From the NCBI RefSeq assembly GCF_013283835.1, contig NZ_CP054052.1:1922001-1986000 (forward strand): a DNA stretch of 64,000 nucleotides. Reading direction: 5' to 3'. This document shows positions 44,325 through 53,924 of the stretch, one piece after another (the stretch's first letter is position 1; every line of letters begins with the position of its first letter). Below the pieces are notes generated by a model that was not told where the DNA came from, made no database searches, and saw nothing but the letters and a program-made list of their open reading frames with translations. Origin of the DNA: Poseidonibacter lekithochrous (lineage in GTDB: Bacteria; Campylobacterota; Campylobacteria; Campylobacterales; Arcobacteraceae). The translations under genes and the position numbers were made by a program.

Positions 44325-46421
44325 TTATGAAGCCCTCTTAGATGCACTCATACCTTTTTCAAATTTAGTTTGTGCATTAATAATACCAACAACATCTAAG
44401 ATTAGACCGATACTACCGTCACCTCTTACAGTTGCTGCACCAACACCTTCAACAGATCTAAAGTTTTTATCTAAAGGTTTTACAACTACTTGATGCTGAT
44501 TTAAGAATTCATCAATTGATAAGGCAACTTTTGTATTTCCAGATTTAACAACAATTAACATTCCATCTTCAAGATTTTCAAAACTGTTTTCTAAACCAAA
44601 TAATTGATGTAATCTAACAACTGGAATAAATTCTTCTCTTAACATTAATAAGTCTTGAGTACCATCACCAATTTTCTTAATCATATCAGAAGTTGGTTGC
44701 AGTGATTCAACAATAGAACTTAAAGGTAAGATATATTTTTGATCACTAACAGCAATATCTAGACCATCTAGAATTGCAAGAGTAAGTGGTAACATAATTG
44801 TAATTACTGTACCTTCTCCTAACTTAGTATCAAGCTTAATTGCCCCACCAAGTTTTTGAATATTAGTTCTTACAACATCCATACCAACACCACGACCAGA
44901 TATATCAGTAATCTCATCAGCTGTAGAAACACCTGCTCCAAAGACTAACATAGCTTTTTCATTCTCGCTCATAGAGTTATATTGATTTTCATCAATTTGC
45001 CCTTGATCTAATGCTTTTAAAGCAACCTTGTCAGAATTGATTCCTCTACCATCGTCTTCAATAGTAATAATCATCTGACCATTTGCTTGTTCTGCTGAGA
45101 TGATAATTGATCCAACGTCTGATTTACCAGATTGATCTCTCTCTTCTGGAGTTTCTAATCCATGATCTAGTGAGTTTCTAATAATATGCATTAAAGGGTC
45201 AGTAAGACCTTCAATCATTGCTTTATCAATTTCAACATTATCACCAAAATGTTTAAATTCTACTTTTTTACCAAGTTTTTTAGATATATCTCTAACAACT
45301 TTTGGGAATTTAGAATAAATAGATTCCATTGGTACCATTCTGATACTCATAATTGAATCTTGCATATCTCTAATATGTCTCTCTAGTAATTCTAGTCTCT
45401 CTAATACAGCATTTCTTGTCTTTACTTCTTCAATAGAAGTTGAAAATTGAGTAAGCATTGCATTAGTGATAACAAGATCCCCGACATTATTCATAAGTAA
45501 ATCAATTTTATCTAAATTTACTCTAATGTTATTAGTAGTAGCTGACTTCTTTGTAGTAGCTGTTTCTTCTTTAGGTTTTCTTGCAGCTCTAGCTGGAGCA
45601 GCTGGTGTTTCAGCTTTTTTCTGAACAATATCAGGTGTTACTTCTTTAGCAACAGGTGCCAAAGGAGTAACTTCAACAGTCTTAATTTCTTCAATACTGT
45701 TACTTTCCATAACAGAATCAGCACTAAGAGATGGAACATCATCAAAGAAACCAAAATCCTCTTTGTCATCATCAGTAACAACTAAAGTATCATCAGTATT
45801 AAGAGCAATTTCTTCTAATTCATCATCAAAGAAACCATAGTTTTTTTGTGGTTCATCTAACATATCATCAGCAAAAATACCAAATGATCTAGAGTTTTTT
45901 TGTTCATTTAAATCATCATCAAAGAAACCAATAGCATCATTGTCAACTTCAATATGATCAACAGACTTAATATCAGAAGCTGGTGCAGTCACAACCGGTT
46001 CTTCTTTAGAAACAGGTGCATTACCGCTAGAGTAAGCTCTAATTTCTTCTAATAATGTAGTTGTCATTTCTGTAAATACTTCTCTAGTTATGTCTTCAGC
46101 AACTTCTAGATCTAGTATCTCTTTCATAACGTCTAAACCATCAATTAAAGTTCCTGCCATTTCTGGAATAAATTCAATTTGATGATTTCTTAACTTATCC
46201 ATTAAGTTTTCTACATCATGTGTAAACTCGGCAAATAATGTTAATTCAACAGATGCACCACTACCTTTTAAAGTATGTACATCCCTAAACAACTGACCCA
46301 TTTCTTCGTCAGTTAAAGATCCATTGTTCTCGGCTTCTAAAAGTACATTATCCGCTGATTCAAAAAGTTCTTCTGCTTCTTCAAGAAACATTTCTCTGTA
46401 TTTAGAAATATCAAATGACAT
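44325..46421 (-). CDS. cheA: Chemotaxis histidine kinase CheA
   Basis: 698 aa. Order: an HPt domain (1-125, phospho-acceptor His49 in FRDVHTLKGSG), a long acidic linker (about 130-300), dimerisation (about 305-370), a HATPase domain with HIIRNSLDHGLE, DDGRGI and GRGVGMDVV, and a C-terminal CheW-like regulatory domain. There is no C-terminal receiver, in contrast to the CheA-receiver fusion of C. jejuni and H. pylori. No typical P2 domain is evident. Instead the linker holds four copies of a G(F/I)F(D/A)DD-like motif at about residues 164-224. Confidence 0.94.
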   Translation of the reverse strand: MSFDISKYREMFLEEAEELFESADNVLLEAENNGSLTDEEMGQLFRDVHTLKGSGASVELTLFAEFTHDVENLMDKLRNHQIEFIPEMAGTLIDGLDVMKEILDLEVAEDITREVFTEMTTTLLEEIRAYSSGNAPVSKEEPVVTAPASDIKSVDHIEVDNDAIGFFDDDLNEQKNSRSFGIFADDMLDEPQKNYGFFDDELEEIALNTDDTLVVTDDDKEDFGFFDDVPSLSADSVMESNSIEEIKTVEVTPLAPVAKEVTPDIVQKKAETPAAPARAARKPKEETATTKKSATTNNIRVNLDKIDLLMNNVGDLVITNAMLTQFSTSIEEVKTRNAVLERLELLERHIRDMQDSIMSIRMVPMESIYSKFPKVVRDISKKLGKKVEFKHFGDNVEIDKAMIEGLTDPLMHIIRNSLDHGLETPEERDQSGKSDVGSIIISAEQANGQMIITIEDDGRGINSDKVALKALDQGQIDENQYNSMSENEKAMLVFGAGVSTADEITDISGRGVGMDVVRTNIQKLGGAIKLDTKLGEGTVITIMLPLTLAILDGLDIAVSDQKYILPLSSIVESLQPTSDMIKKIGDGTQDLLMLREEFIPVVRLHQLFGLENSFENLEDGMLIVVKSGNTKVALSIDEFLNQHQVVVKPLDKNFRSVEGVGAATVRGDGSIGLILDVVGIINAQTKFEKGMSASKRAS

Positions 46422-46434
46422 GCTAACTCCTTTA

Positions 46435-46803
46435 CTATCTACTTAATACTATATTAACTGCTTTTAGCAATTGATCTGGAACGAACGGTTTAACAATCCA
46501 ACCAGTTGCCCCTGCAGCTTTACCTTTAGCTTTCATTTCATCACTTCTTTCAGTAGTAAGTACTAAAATTGGTTTTTTTGAATATTGTGGTACTTTTCTT
46601 AGTTCGCCTATTAAAGTCAAACCATCCATATTTGGCATATTTACATCTGTTATTATTAGATCAAAATCTGCAGCTTTAGCTTTTGCTAAACCATCAACAC
46701 CATCAACAGCTTCAGTTACATCATTGTAACCACCTTCGTTTAATGCATAGTTTAGCATATCTCTTAGCATAGTAGAATCATCTACGATTAAAAGCTTAGC
46801 CAT
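46435..46803 (-). CDS. cheY: CheY-type single-domain response regulator
   Basis: 122 aa, a bare receiver domain with the acidic pair DD at 8-9, the phospho-acceptor Asp53 in ITDVNMPNMDG, the Thr of LTTE and the Lys in VKPFVPDQ. It heads the cheA-cheR-cheD-cheB operon. It could drive the flagellar motor or act as a phosphate sink for another output. No cheW lies in this operon. Confidence 0.9.
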   Translation of the reverse strand: MAKLLIVDDSTMLRDMLNYALNEGGYNDVTEAVDGVDGLAKAKAADFDLIITDVNMPNMDGLTLIGELRKVPQYSKKPILVLTTERSDEMKAKGKAAGATGWIVKPFVPDQLLKAVNIVLSR

Positions 46804-47024
46804 TATAAAACCCCTTGAATATATTAAAAAAATTATTTAAACTATACTAACGAAAGAAATATTAATTTTTGGTTAGTTTCTAAGCTAATTTATATTTATC
46901 ATAAATAATTATAAGTTTATAGTTATATTTTTACAAAAAAGATGTTTATTAGTATAAAGGATTCAGTATTACGGTATTTATTAAAGATTTTTTATGAGTT
47001 TATTTTTATTATTTTTATTAAAAT

Positions 47025-47050
47025 TAATAAATCCCAAGAGGGATTTATTA
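47025..47050 (-). terminator. Intrinsic terminator at the end of pnp
   Basis: A perfect 11-bp stem, TAATAAATCCC (47025-47035) with GGGATTTATTA (47040-47050), and a 4-nt loop overlap the pnp stop codon. The minus-strand flank is ATTTTAATAA. The rest of the 244-bp gap up to cheY is AT-rich, with a likely cheY promoter. Confidence 0.8.
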
Positions 47051-49225
47051 TATAGAACTAGAAGATAATTCTATTCTATCTCTTTTTACTTTTAAAACTT
47101 TTATTTCTACATCATCACCTGCATTTAATACATCTGATACATTCTTAACTCTTTGTTTAGAAATTTTAGAAATATGCAATAATCCTTCTCCACCTTTTGG
47201 TAAAGAAACAAAAGCACCAAAGTCAACAATTCTTTCAACTTTTCCAGTTAAAATCTCATCTACTTTATATAAGTCTTCAAAGTTAACATTTCTTGATTCT
47301 TTTCTTGCTGGAGCATTATTAGAAATTGACTTGATATGTTCACAAGCATCTAAAACACTTTGTTTACATTCACCAGAAACTTTAACATTTCCAGAATTTC
47401 TATCTAAATCAATTGCTACTGAGAATTTTTCAATAATTTCTTTAATTGTAGAACCAGCTTTACCAATTACAACCATAACTTTAGAAGGATCAATTGCAAA
47501 TTGTTCAACTAATGGTAATGCTGAACTTGGAATAATTTCAGAAGCTGCAGTTTCCATTAATCCTAAGATATGTTCCCTACCCTCTTTTGCTTGTAATAAA
47601 GCTTCTTCTAATACTGATAATTCAATACCACCAAGCTTAATATCCATTTGTAAAGCAGTAATACCATCTTTAGTACCAGCAACTTTAAAGTCCATATCTC
47701 CATCATGATCTTCAAGACCCATAATATCAGTAAGAACAGAATAGTTATCACCTTCAACAACCATACCCATAGCAACACCAGCAACTAAATCAGAGATTGG
47801 TACACCTGCTGCTTTTAATGCTAAAGATCCACCACAAACTGTAGCCATTGAAGAAGAACCGTTTGATTCTAAAATCTCAGATACTAATCTAATTGTTTCT
47901 GTGTAATCATTGTCAATAGTAGATTCTAAGGCTTTTCTACCTAGATTTCCATGACCTAATTCTCTTCTACCTACACCAAACATTGGCTTAGCTTCACCTA
48001 CAGAAAAACCTGGGAAGTTATAATGTAACAAGAAGTTATCCATAGAAGTTGATTTTTCAGTAAGTTTTTCAAACATTTGACCGTCTTTACTTCCTGCAAT
48101 TGTACCAACAACTAAAGCTTGAGTTTCACCTCTTGTAAATAAACAAGATGAATGAGCTGATGGTAAAATATTAGTATCAATAGAAATAGGTCTAACGTCT
48201 CTTAAACCTCTTCCATCTGCTCTAACTTTATCATTAACAATCATTGCTCTAACTAATTCTCTTTTAATAATAGAAACTGCTTCATAAATTGTACTAAATT
48301 CAATTTCATTACTAGCACAATATTCATTTGCAGAAATTGCTTTTGCTACATCTTTAAGCTCAGTTGCTCTCTCAGATTTTGCTAATTTTTTAATAGCTTC
48401 AGTAATATCAGCAGAGAAATTATCTCTAACATAATTAATCACTTCTTCTTCAATTTTAAATTCAACTAGTTCTACATCTTTTTTCTCAACACTTGCTGTT
48501 TCAAATCCAGATTCATATGTAGTATTTGCTTCATATAAAGCTTTTTGTGCAACACCAATAGCTTCAACTAAATCTGATTCATTTACTTCATTAGCTTTAT
48601 GAACTTTTGTAAATGCCTCAATATCAACTTCAACTAATTCTTGTGATGAAATAGATTTCATTTCAATCATTAATAATTCATCTTTTGTACCAGCTACATA
48701 TAAATCTAATGTAGAGTCTAATAATTCAGTTGTAGTAGGATTAATTACGTACTCACCATTAATTTTTCCAACTCTTACACCAGAAACTGATTTTTTAATT
48801 GGTAAATTTGAAGTATATAAAGCAGCACTTGCAGCATTTAATGCTAAGGCTTGTAAGTCAACATCTTTATCAGCACTTAATACCAGTACAGTAATTGTTG
48901 TAGGATAAACATAACCTTTAGGGAAAAGAGGTCTTAAACTTCTATCAATAACTCTTGAAGTTAAAGTTTCAAATTCGCTAGGCTTAGCTTCTCTTTTAAT
49001 AAATCCACCAGGTAATTTTGCAGCAGCATAAGTTTTCTCAATATATTGCACTGTAAGTGGAGTAAAATCCTCAGATACTGGGTTATCAAACTCACTTACT
49101 ACAGTAGCTAAAACTACTGCTTTTCCTAATTTAGCTAATACAGAACCATTAGCTTGTTTGGCTACTTTACCAAACTCAAATATCTCTTGTTTTTCATTTA
49201 ATTCAAATTCGCAAACTGTTGACAT
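47048..49225 (-). CDS. pnp: Polynucleotide phosphorylase
   Basis: 725 aa. A 3'-to-5' phosphorolytic exoribonuclease of RNA decay. Order: RNase PH domain 1, a helical domain, RNase PH domain 2 (VRADGRGLRDVRPI, FPGFSVGEAKP, GRRELGHGNLG), a KH domain (IGKAGSTIKEII) and an S1 domain (VDFGAFVSLPKGGEGLLHIS). Full length. It is followed at once by a terminator. Confidence 0.97.
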   Translation of the reverse strand: MSTVCEFELNEKQEIFEFGKVAKQANGSVLAKLGKAVVLATVVSEFDNPVSEDFTPLTVQYIEKTYAAAKLPGGFIKREAKPSEFETLTSRVIDRSLRPLFPKGYVYPTTITVLVLSADKDVDLQALALNAASAALYTSNLPIKKSVSGVRVGKINGEYVINPTTTELLDSTLDLYVAGTKDELLMIEMKSISSQELVEVDIEAFTKVHKANEVNESDLVEAIGVAQKALYEANTTYESGFETASVEKKDVELVEFKIEEEVINYVRDNFSADITEAIKKLAKSERATELKDVAKAISANEYCASNEIEFSTIYEAVSIIKRELVRAMIVNDKVRADGRGLRDVRPISIDTNILPSAHSSCLFTRGETQALVVGTIAGSKDGQMFEKLTEKSTSMDNFLLHYNFPGFSVGEAKPMFGVGRRELGHGNLGRKALESTIDNDYTETIRLVSEILESNGSSSMATVCGGSLALKAAGVPISDLVAGVAMGMVVEGDNYSVLTDIMGLEDHDGDMDFKVAGTKDGITALQMDIKLGGIELSVLEEALLQAKEGREHILGLMETAASEIIPSSALPLVEQFAIDPSKVMVVIGKAGSTIKEIIEKFSVAIDLDRNSGNVKVSGECKQSVLDACEHIKSISNNAPARKESRNVNFEDLYKVDEILTGKVERIVDFGAFVSLPKGGEGLLHISKISKQRVKNVSDVLNAGDDVEIKVLKVKRDRIELSSSSI

Positions 49226-49233
49226 AATTATTT

Positions 49234-49887
49234 TTATCCTTTTTTAATTTTTTCTATATCTTCAAACTCTATATCTTCTAGACTATCATAATAAAAATTA
49301 ATAGCTATAAAATGATCCAATTTTTTTATATAATATAAATCATCTGCAATAGATTCTATAGTTTGAATACTTGCACTTGGTAATATAGGTGTTGCCACTG
49401 AAACAGATTTTGCACCTAAATTAATTGCTGTTTTAATACAAGCCATCATAGTTAGACCTGTATTTATACCTTCATCAACAATCAAAACATTTTTATATTC
49501 TAATTGTGAAATCTTATTTCCATCTCTAAATGAGTTAACTCTAGATAAAATAGAATCTTCATATACTTGTTTTGATTTAGTATAAATATAATCTAAACTA
49601 ATATCAAAACTTTTTACAAGTTCCTCATGAATTAAAACCTCTTCATGTTCAGTTACAATTGCAATCTCACATTCATCATTTTGAGGAGCGATAATCTTAT
49701 CACTAAACATAATATCTACTTTTGCATCTAATGAATTTGCAATGATTTTAGCTATTTCGTATCCACCATATGAACTAGAGATAACTGTCCAGTTTTCTAA
49801 TTTCATTTTATCAATTGGCAAAATATCTAAAAGTCTATAACCAGCAACTTCTCTATTTTTGAAGTAAATATTATTTTCAGAATTCAT
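49234..49887 (-). CDS. Phosphoribosyltransferase-like protein
   Basis: 217 aa, cytoplasmic. The PRPP-loop-like motif is VLIVDEGINTGLTMMACI and the fold order (SSSYGGYEIAKIIA, the loop, then SVATPILP) is of the type I phosphoribosyltransferase kind. The loop has an E in place of the usual second D. It may act on a purine or be a regulator. A gene at this place between pnp and the lptD homologue is kept in related genomes. The start overlaps the lptD stop by one base. Confidence 0.8.
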   Translation of the reverse strand: MNSENNIYFKNREVAGYRLLDILPIDKMKLENWTVISSSYGGYEIAKIIANSLDAKVDIMFSDKIIAPQNDECEIAIVTEHEEVLIHEELVKSFDISLDYIYTKSKQVYEDSILSRVNSFRDGNKISQLEYKNVLIVDEGINTGLTMMACIKTAINLGAKSVSVATPILPSASIQTIESIADDLYYIKKLDHFIAINFYYDSLEDIEFEDIEKIKKG

Positions 49888-51980
49888 TATCTACCTTTGA
49901 CTTTATAATTCTGTTTTAATCCACCTAATGGTTTTAATATTAAATTTACGTATATAACATCTTGATCAACACTGTTTGTATTTGTACTAGTTGAAGGAAT
50001 GATTTCTTTTTCAAATTTGAAATCTAAATTCCAACATTTATCATTTACATTAAATGAAAAACCTTGCTTATTCTTAATATTATCTAATAAGTTGTAGTTT
50101 TCGTAATAACCAACAGTGTAGTCTTTACTAATATCATAAGTAGTATTGATTCTATAAGATTCAAGGTTTTCTTTATTAGAATTAGGAGTATTTTTTGACT
50201 TATAATAACCTAAATCTATTGTTACGTCTTTATAAGAGTATGAAATATTACTAGTATTTTCAATAAATTGTTTATCTTGAACATTATAAATCATTTTATT
50301 AGTCAATGATCCAAATTCATAATTGTATTTAATATAATTTTCTAAATCATGTAATTCCGGATTATCATTTTCATCATATAAAATTGATTGAGACAATTTA
50401 TGATTAATTATCTGTTGTAAATCAGTTTTGTTATATAAAGATTGATTAAATGATAATAAAATATTCTTCTTACTTTGTACAAATGGAAAAGAAGCTAAAT
50501 CAGAATCATTATTTGTTATATTATATAAATCTCCATCACTTGTAATATTCTCAGGATGAGAATATTTTGCATTGAAATTTACAGTATGTAAAACAGATTC
50601 ATATGGCTTAATTAAATCTGTACCAACAGAAACAGAAGAAACATTTTGAACTAAAGTAGCATTGTTAAACTCTTTAGAAGAATTTGTATATTCATATTTA
50701 CTTACAATAGTTTTATTCTCTATATTTAAATATAAATAATCATCAGCAAAATATTTTGTATAACTAATAGGCAAAGATAATTCATAGATATTTGCATTTA
50801 AGCCAACTGATCTTGTATAATTGATAAATTTAGCATCAGCTGAGTAAATTAAATTGTCAAGTAAAAACTCTTTATTATATGAATGGAATTGTAATTGAGG
50901 TAACTCTTGTAAAGTTTCATCATTATTATCTTTTTCAGTATCAATATAATACCTAGCATATAAACCACCATAATATTCAGGTGTATTATAAAAATAGTTT
51001 AATTTTGATTCAACATTTTTTTCACTAGATGTTCTATTATCTTTATCTTCAATTGTTTGATATTCTATATCATTCAACCAGTTAATAGATGCATATAAAC
51101 CATCTTGTGTATTATTATCGGAGAAAAGTTTTGTTCTCTCATAATCAATAGACCAACCATAATGTTTTCTATTCTTTAAATTAAACTCTCTTTGATATTC
51201 ACCTTTTTCTTCAAAAAAGCCTGTTTTTAATTTCAATAAAGAATATTGTGAATCAGCTAATCTAAAATGTGTAAATGCACCATATCCTCTTTTACTTCTA
51301 AACTGAGGAATAAATTCAAAATCATAATTAGCTTTTGGTGCAAAGTAAATTGGTTGTGAGTAGTAAAAACCATCATTATTAGAATACCCCATAGTAGGTA
51401 TTAATAATCCACTACGTCTTCTTCTATCTGTAGGAAATCCTAAATATGGACTATAAAACACTGGGACATTTTTAATATAAAGCCTTGGATTATATGCATG
51501 TATCCATTTATTTTCAGTATTATATGTAGCAGATGAAACTCTTATACTCCATGCTGGATCAATACAATCACAAGATGAAATAATAGAGCTTTCTAAATCA
51601 ATTTCAGTTTTTTCTTTTGATGATTTTTGTGAGTTAGCCCATAAGTTACTCTCTTTTTCAATTAAAAATACAGGAGATTGTTTATATGCATCTTCTTTCA
51701 TATCAACAAAAGCATAATCACTTTGCGTTTGAATACTATTATCTTTAAGAATTAGTACATCATCAAATAATTCAAATGTTTCATTTGTTTTATCATAAAT
51801 AATTTTCTTTGCTGAAATATAATAACTATTAGAAAAAATTACTACATCCCCTGATGCGATAACTTTATCATTCTTAGTATCAATAGATTTTGCAAGTAAT
51901 TGAAACTTTTCTGTATTCATTTCTTGTGCAAAAGAAAGAGAAGAAGCTATGATTAATGGAGCAATTATATGTTTAAGCAT
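49887..51980 (-). CDS. lptD: LPS assembly outer membrane protein LptD
   Basis: 697 aa. A signal peptide (about 1-18) is followed by a short LptA-like domain (KVIASGDVVIFSNSYYISAKK, in two parts) and a large beta barrel with many aromatic strands. Two close Cys (SSCDCIDP) near residue 130 and one near the C-terminus (DKCWNLDF) could form the disulfide needed for LptD maturation. It places lipopolysaccharide in the outer leaflet. The start overlaps the RDD gene by 8 nt. Confidence 0.93.
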   Translation of the reverse strand: MLKHIIAPLIIASSLSFAQEMNTEKFQLLAKSIDTKNDKVIASGDVVIFSNSYYISAKKIIYDKTNETFELFDDVLILKDNSIQTQSDYAFVDMKEDAYKQSPVFLIEKESNLWANSQKSSKEKTEIDLESSIISSCDCIDPAWSIRVSSATYNTENKWIHAYNPRLYIKNVPVFYSPYLGFPTDRRRRSGLLIPTMGYSNNDGFYYSQPIYFAPKANYDFEFIPQFRSKRGYGAFTHFRLADSQYSLLKLKTGFFEEKGEYQREFNLKNRKHYGWSIDYERTKLFSDNNTQDGLYASINWLNDIEYQTIEDKDNRTSSEKNVESKLNYFYNTPEYYGGLYARYYIDTEKDNNDETLQELPQLQFHSYNKEFLLDNLIYSADAKFINYTRSVGLNANIYELSLPISYTKYFADDYLYLNIENKTIVSKYEYTNSSKEFNNATLVQNVSSVSVGTDLIKPYESVLHTVNFNAKYSHPENITSDGDLYNITNNDSDLASFPFVQSKKNILLSFNQSLYNKTDLQQIINHKLSQSILYDENDNPELHDLENYIKYNYEFGSLTNKMIYNVQDKQFIENTSNISYSYKDVTIDLGYYKSKNTPNSNKENLESYRINTTYDISKDYTVGYYENYNLLDNIKNKQGFSFNVNDKCWNLDFKFEKEIIPSTSTNTNSVDQDVIYVNLILKPLGGLKQNYKVKGR

Positions 51981-52410
51981 TTACAACCAACGTTTTACCA
52001 GTGATATCATGGAATGTCTTTCTTCCATCATTAAAAAATCCAATTAAGAAACCAACATAGAAGAACATTTCTGAGAAAATTCTTCCACCTGATCTTAAAA
52101 AAGAAGAGAACAATGATACTCTATCCCATGAATTTGCGTCAATAACTCTAATCTTTGTAATAATTTTTCCTACCGTTGCACCATAATACCAAACAAAAAA
52201 AGTTTGATACACAACTTTTAAGATAATTAAAGGCATAACTAAATCTACTTTAACCAAGTACATCATAGCATCAATATTATCTTGTGCTGCAACAATATTT
52301 TCCCAAAAAATCACTAAAACTATAAATGTTACAAGTAAGTCATCAATGACAAAAGCAAAAGCTCTTGATCTCATTGATGCTAATTGTAAATCTTCATTGT
52401 TATTTTGCAT
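51973..52410 (-). CDS. RDD-family membrane protein
   Basis: 145 aa with three or four hydrophobic helices. The family Arg and Asp-Asp residues are in SRAFAFVIDDLLV, and the GKIITKIRVID segment is typical. The role is not known; RDD proteins are small inner-membrane proteins sometimes proposed as transporters. It follows purD by 4 nt. Confidence 0.88.
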   Translation of the reverse strand: MQNNNEDLQLASMRSRAFAFVIDDLLVTFIVLVIFWENIVAAQDNIDAMMYLVKVDLVMPLIILKVVYQTFFVWYYGATVGKIITKIRVIDANSWDRVSLFSSFLRSGGRIFSEMFFYVGFLIGFFNDGRKTFHDITGKTLVVNA

Positions 52411-52414
52411 ATAC

Positions 52415-53680
52415 CTACTTTAAAGCTTGGTATGCAATATCAGATCTGCATTTCTTACCAGCAAAATGAACTTGCCCACATAATTCGTAAGCTCTATCTC
52501 TAGCTTCCTTAATAGAAGATCCAAATCCAACACAAACTAATACTCTACCACCAGTAGCCATTAGTTTTCCATCTTCAGAAGCAACACCTGCATAAGAAAT
52601 ATGTGAATTAGCTGCTAAATCTTCATCAACAATTTTATCTACTATTATCTCAGCAGGTTTAGATGATGAATAAGGATAGTTTTCACTTGCAATTACAACA
52701 CCAACACCAAACTCTTTTTTGATTTTAATATCTAATTTATCAAGTTGTCTTGTAGCACCTTTATAAAACAATTCAGAAACCGGAGTTTCTAATAAAGGCA
52801 TTAAAATTTCACATTCTGGATCACCAAATCTAACATTATATTCTAAAATAATTGGCTCACCATTTACAACCATAACTCCAATGAATAATACACCTTCAAA
52901 AGGAGCACCTTCTTGTTTCATACCTTCAAGAGTTGGTTTAATAACTCTCTCTTCAACTTTTTTGTAAATATCATCATTTACTAAAGGTGTTGGAGCATAG
53001 GCACCCATACCACCAGTATTTGGTCCAGTATCACCATCACCTATTCTCTTATGATCTTGTGCTGCTGGAAGAACTTTATAATTCTCACCATCACAAATAG
53101 CAAAAATAGATAATTCATAACCATCTAAAAATTCTTCAACTACAATTGATGTTCCAGCATCTCCAAAAGACTCTCCAGATAACATATCAGATGCAGCTTC
53201 TTTAGCTTCATCTTTTGATTGAGCAATAATAACACCTTTACCAGCACATAAACCATCTGCTTTTACAACAATTGGAAGATTCATAGTATCAATAAAATCA
53301 TGAGCTTCTTTTTCATTTGTTGTTTCTATAAACGCTGCTGTTGGTATGTTGTATTTTTTAAGAATGTTTTTCATATAAACTTTTGAACCTTCAAGTTGAG
53401 CTGCAGCTGCACTTGGTCCAAAGATTGTTAAATCATTCTCTTTAAATATATCAACAACACCATCTACTAATGGAGCTTCTGGTCCTACAATTGTTAAATC
53501 AACAGAATTATCTTTTGCCCATTGTGCTAATTCGTTATAATCATTAATATTTATATTTTCACCTAATTCTGAAGTCGCACCATTTCCTGGCATGAAAAAT
53601 AAGTTATGAGCATTTTCTTTATATATTGCTAATCCAATAGAGTATTCTCTACCGCCACTTCCTAGTATCAATATATTCAC
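52415..53680 (-). CDS. purD: Phosphoribosylamine-glycine ligase
   Basis: 421 aa from GTG with AAGGAATTATC upstream. It is the ATP-grasp enzyme of the second step of purine synthesis, making glycinamide ribonucleotide. [10 protein letters not shown] opens the chain; [27 protein letters not shown] and [11 protein letters not shown] are the family motifs. Immediately upstream is a structured leader of about 190 nt (see separate entry), so its expression is probably RNA-controlled. Confidence 0.96.
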   Translation of the reverse strand: MNILILGSGGREYSIGLAIYKENAHNLFFMPGNGATSELGENININDYNELAQWAKDNSVDLTIVGPEAPLVDGVVDIFKENDLTIFGPSAAAAQLEGSKVYMKNILKKYNIPTAAFIETTNEKEAHDFIDTMNLPIVVKADGLCAGKGVIIAQSKDEAKEAASDMLSGESFGDAGTSIVVEEFLDGYELSIFAICDGENYKVLPAAQDHKRIGDGDTGPNTGGMGAYAPTPLVNDDIYKKVEERVIKPTLEGMKQEGAPFEGVLFIGVMVVNGEPIILEYNVRFGDPECEILMPLLETPVSELFYKGATRQLDKLDIKIKKEFGVGVVIASENYPYSSSKPAEIIVDKIVDEDLAANSHISYAGVASEDGKLMATGGRVLVCVGFGSSIKEARDRAYELCGQVHFAGKKCRSDIAYQALK

Positions 53681-53705
53681 GATAATTCCTTGTATTATAA
53701 TAGTT

Positions 53706-53893
53706 TTTTTATGTTTGAGTTACCCAAGTAGCCGTTAACCATCAAATGGCCCACAAAAGCCAACGACTGCACGTAAGAGAGGTATATTAGGAGTAAGAAC
53801 GCAATGAATTACTGCACACCATACCACTACAATTACACACAAAAATATAGTATCGGACCCTCAACAATGGTAATCCCGTACTACTTAGATATC
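53706..53893 (-). ncRNA. Structured leader upstream of purD (candidate purD RNA motif)
   Basis: The 244-bp gap between hemD and purD is visibly richer in G and C than its flanks. On the minus strand it can fold into several helices: GTACGG with CCGATAC (bulged A), the hairpin GCAGT-AATTC-ATTGC, and AGTCGTT with AACGGCT enclosing a CCAT/ATGG hairpin. A possible long-range TTACC/GGTAA pair joins the two ends. The purD RNA motif is a known conserved RNA, published by comparative genomics, located before purD in epsilonproteobacteria. Placement and orientation match. I could not align to the published consensus. Confidence 0.7.
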
Positions 53894-53924
53894 AATATTG
53901 TAGCTAATTATGTTAAATCTGAGT

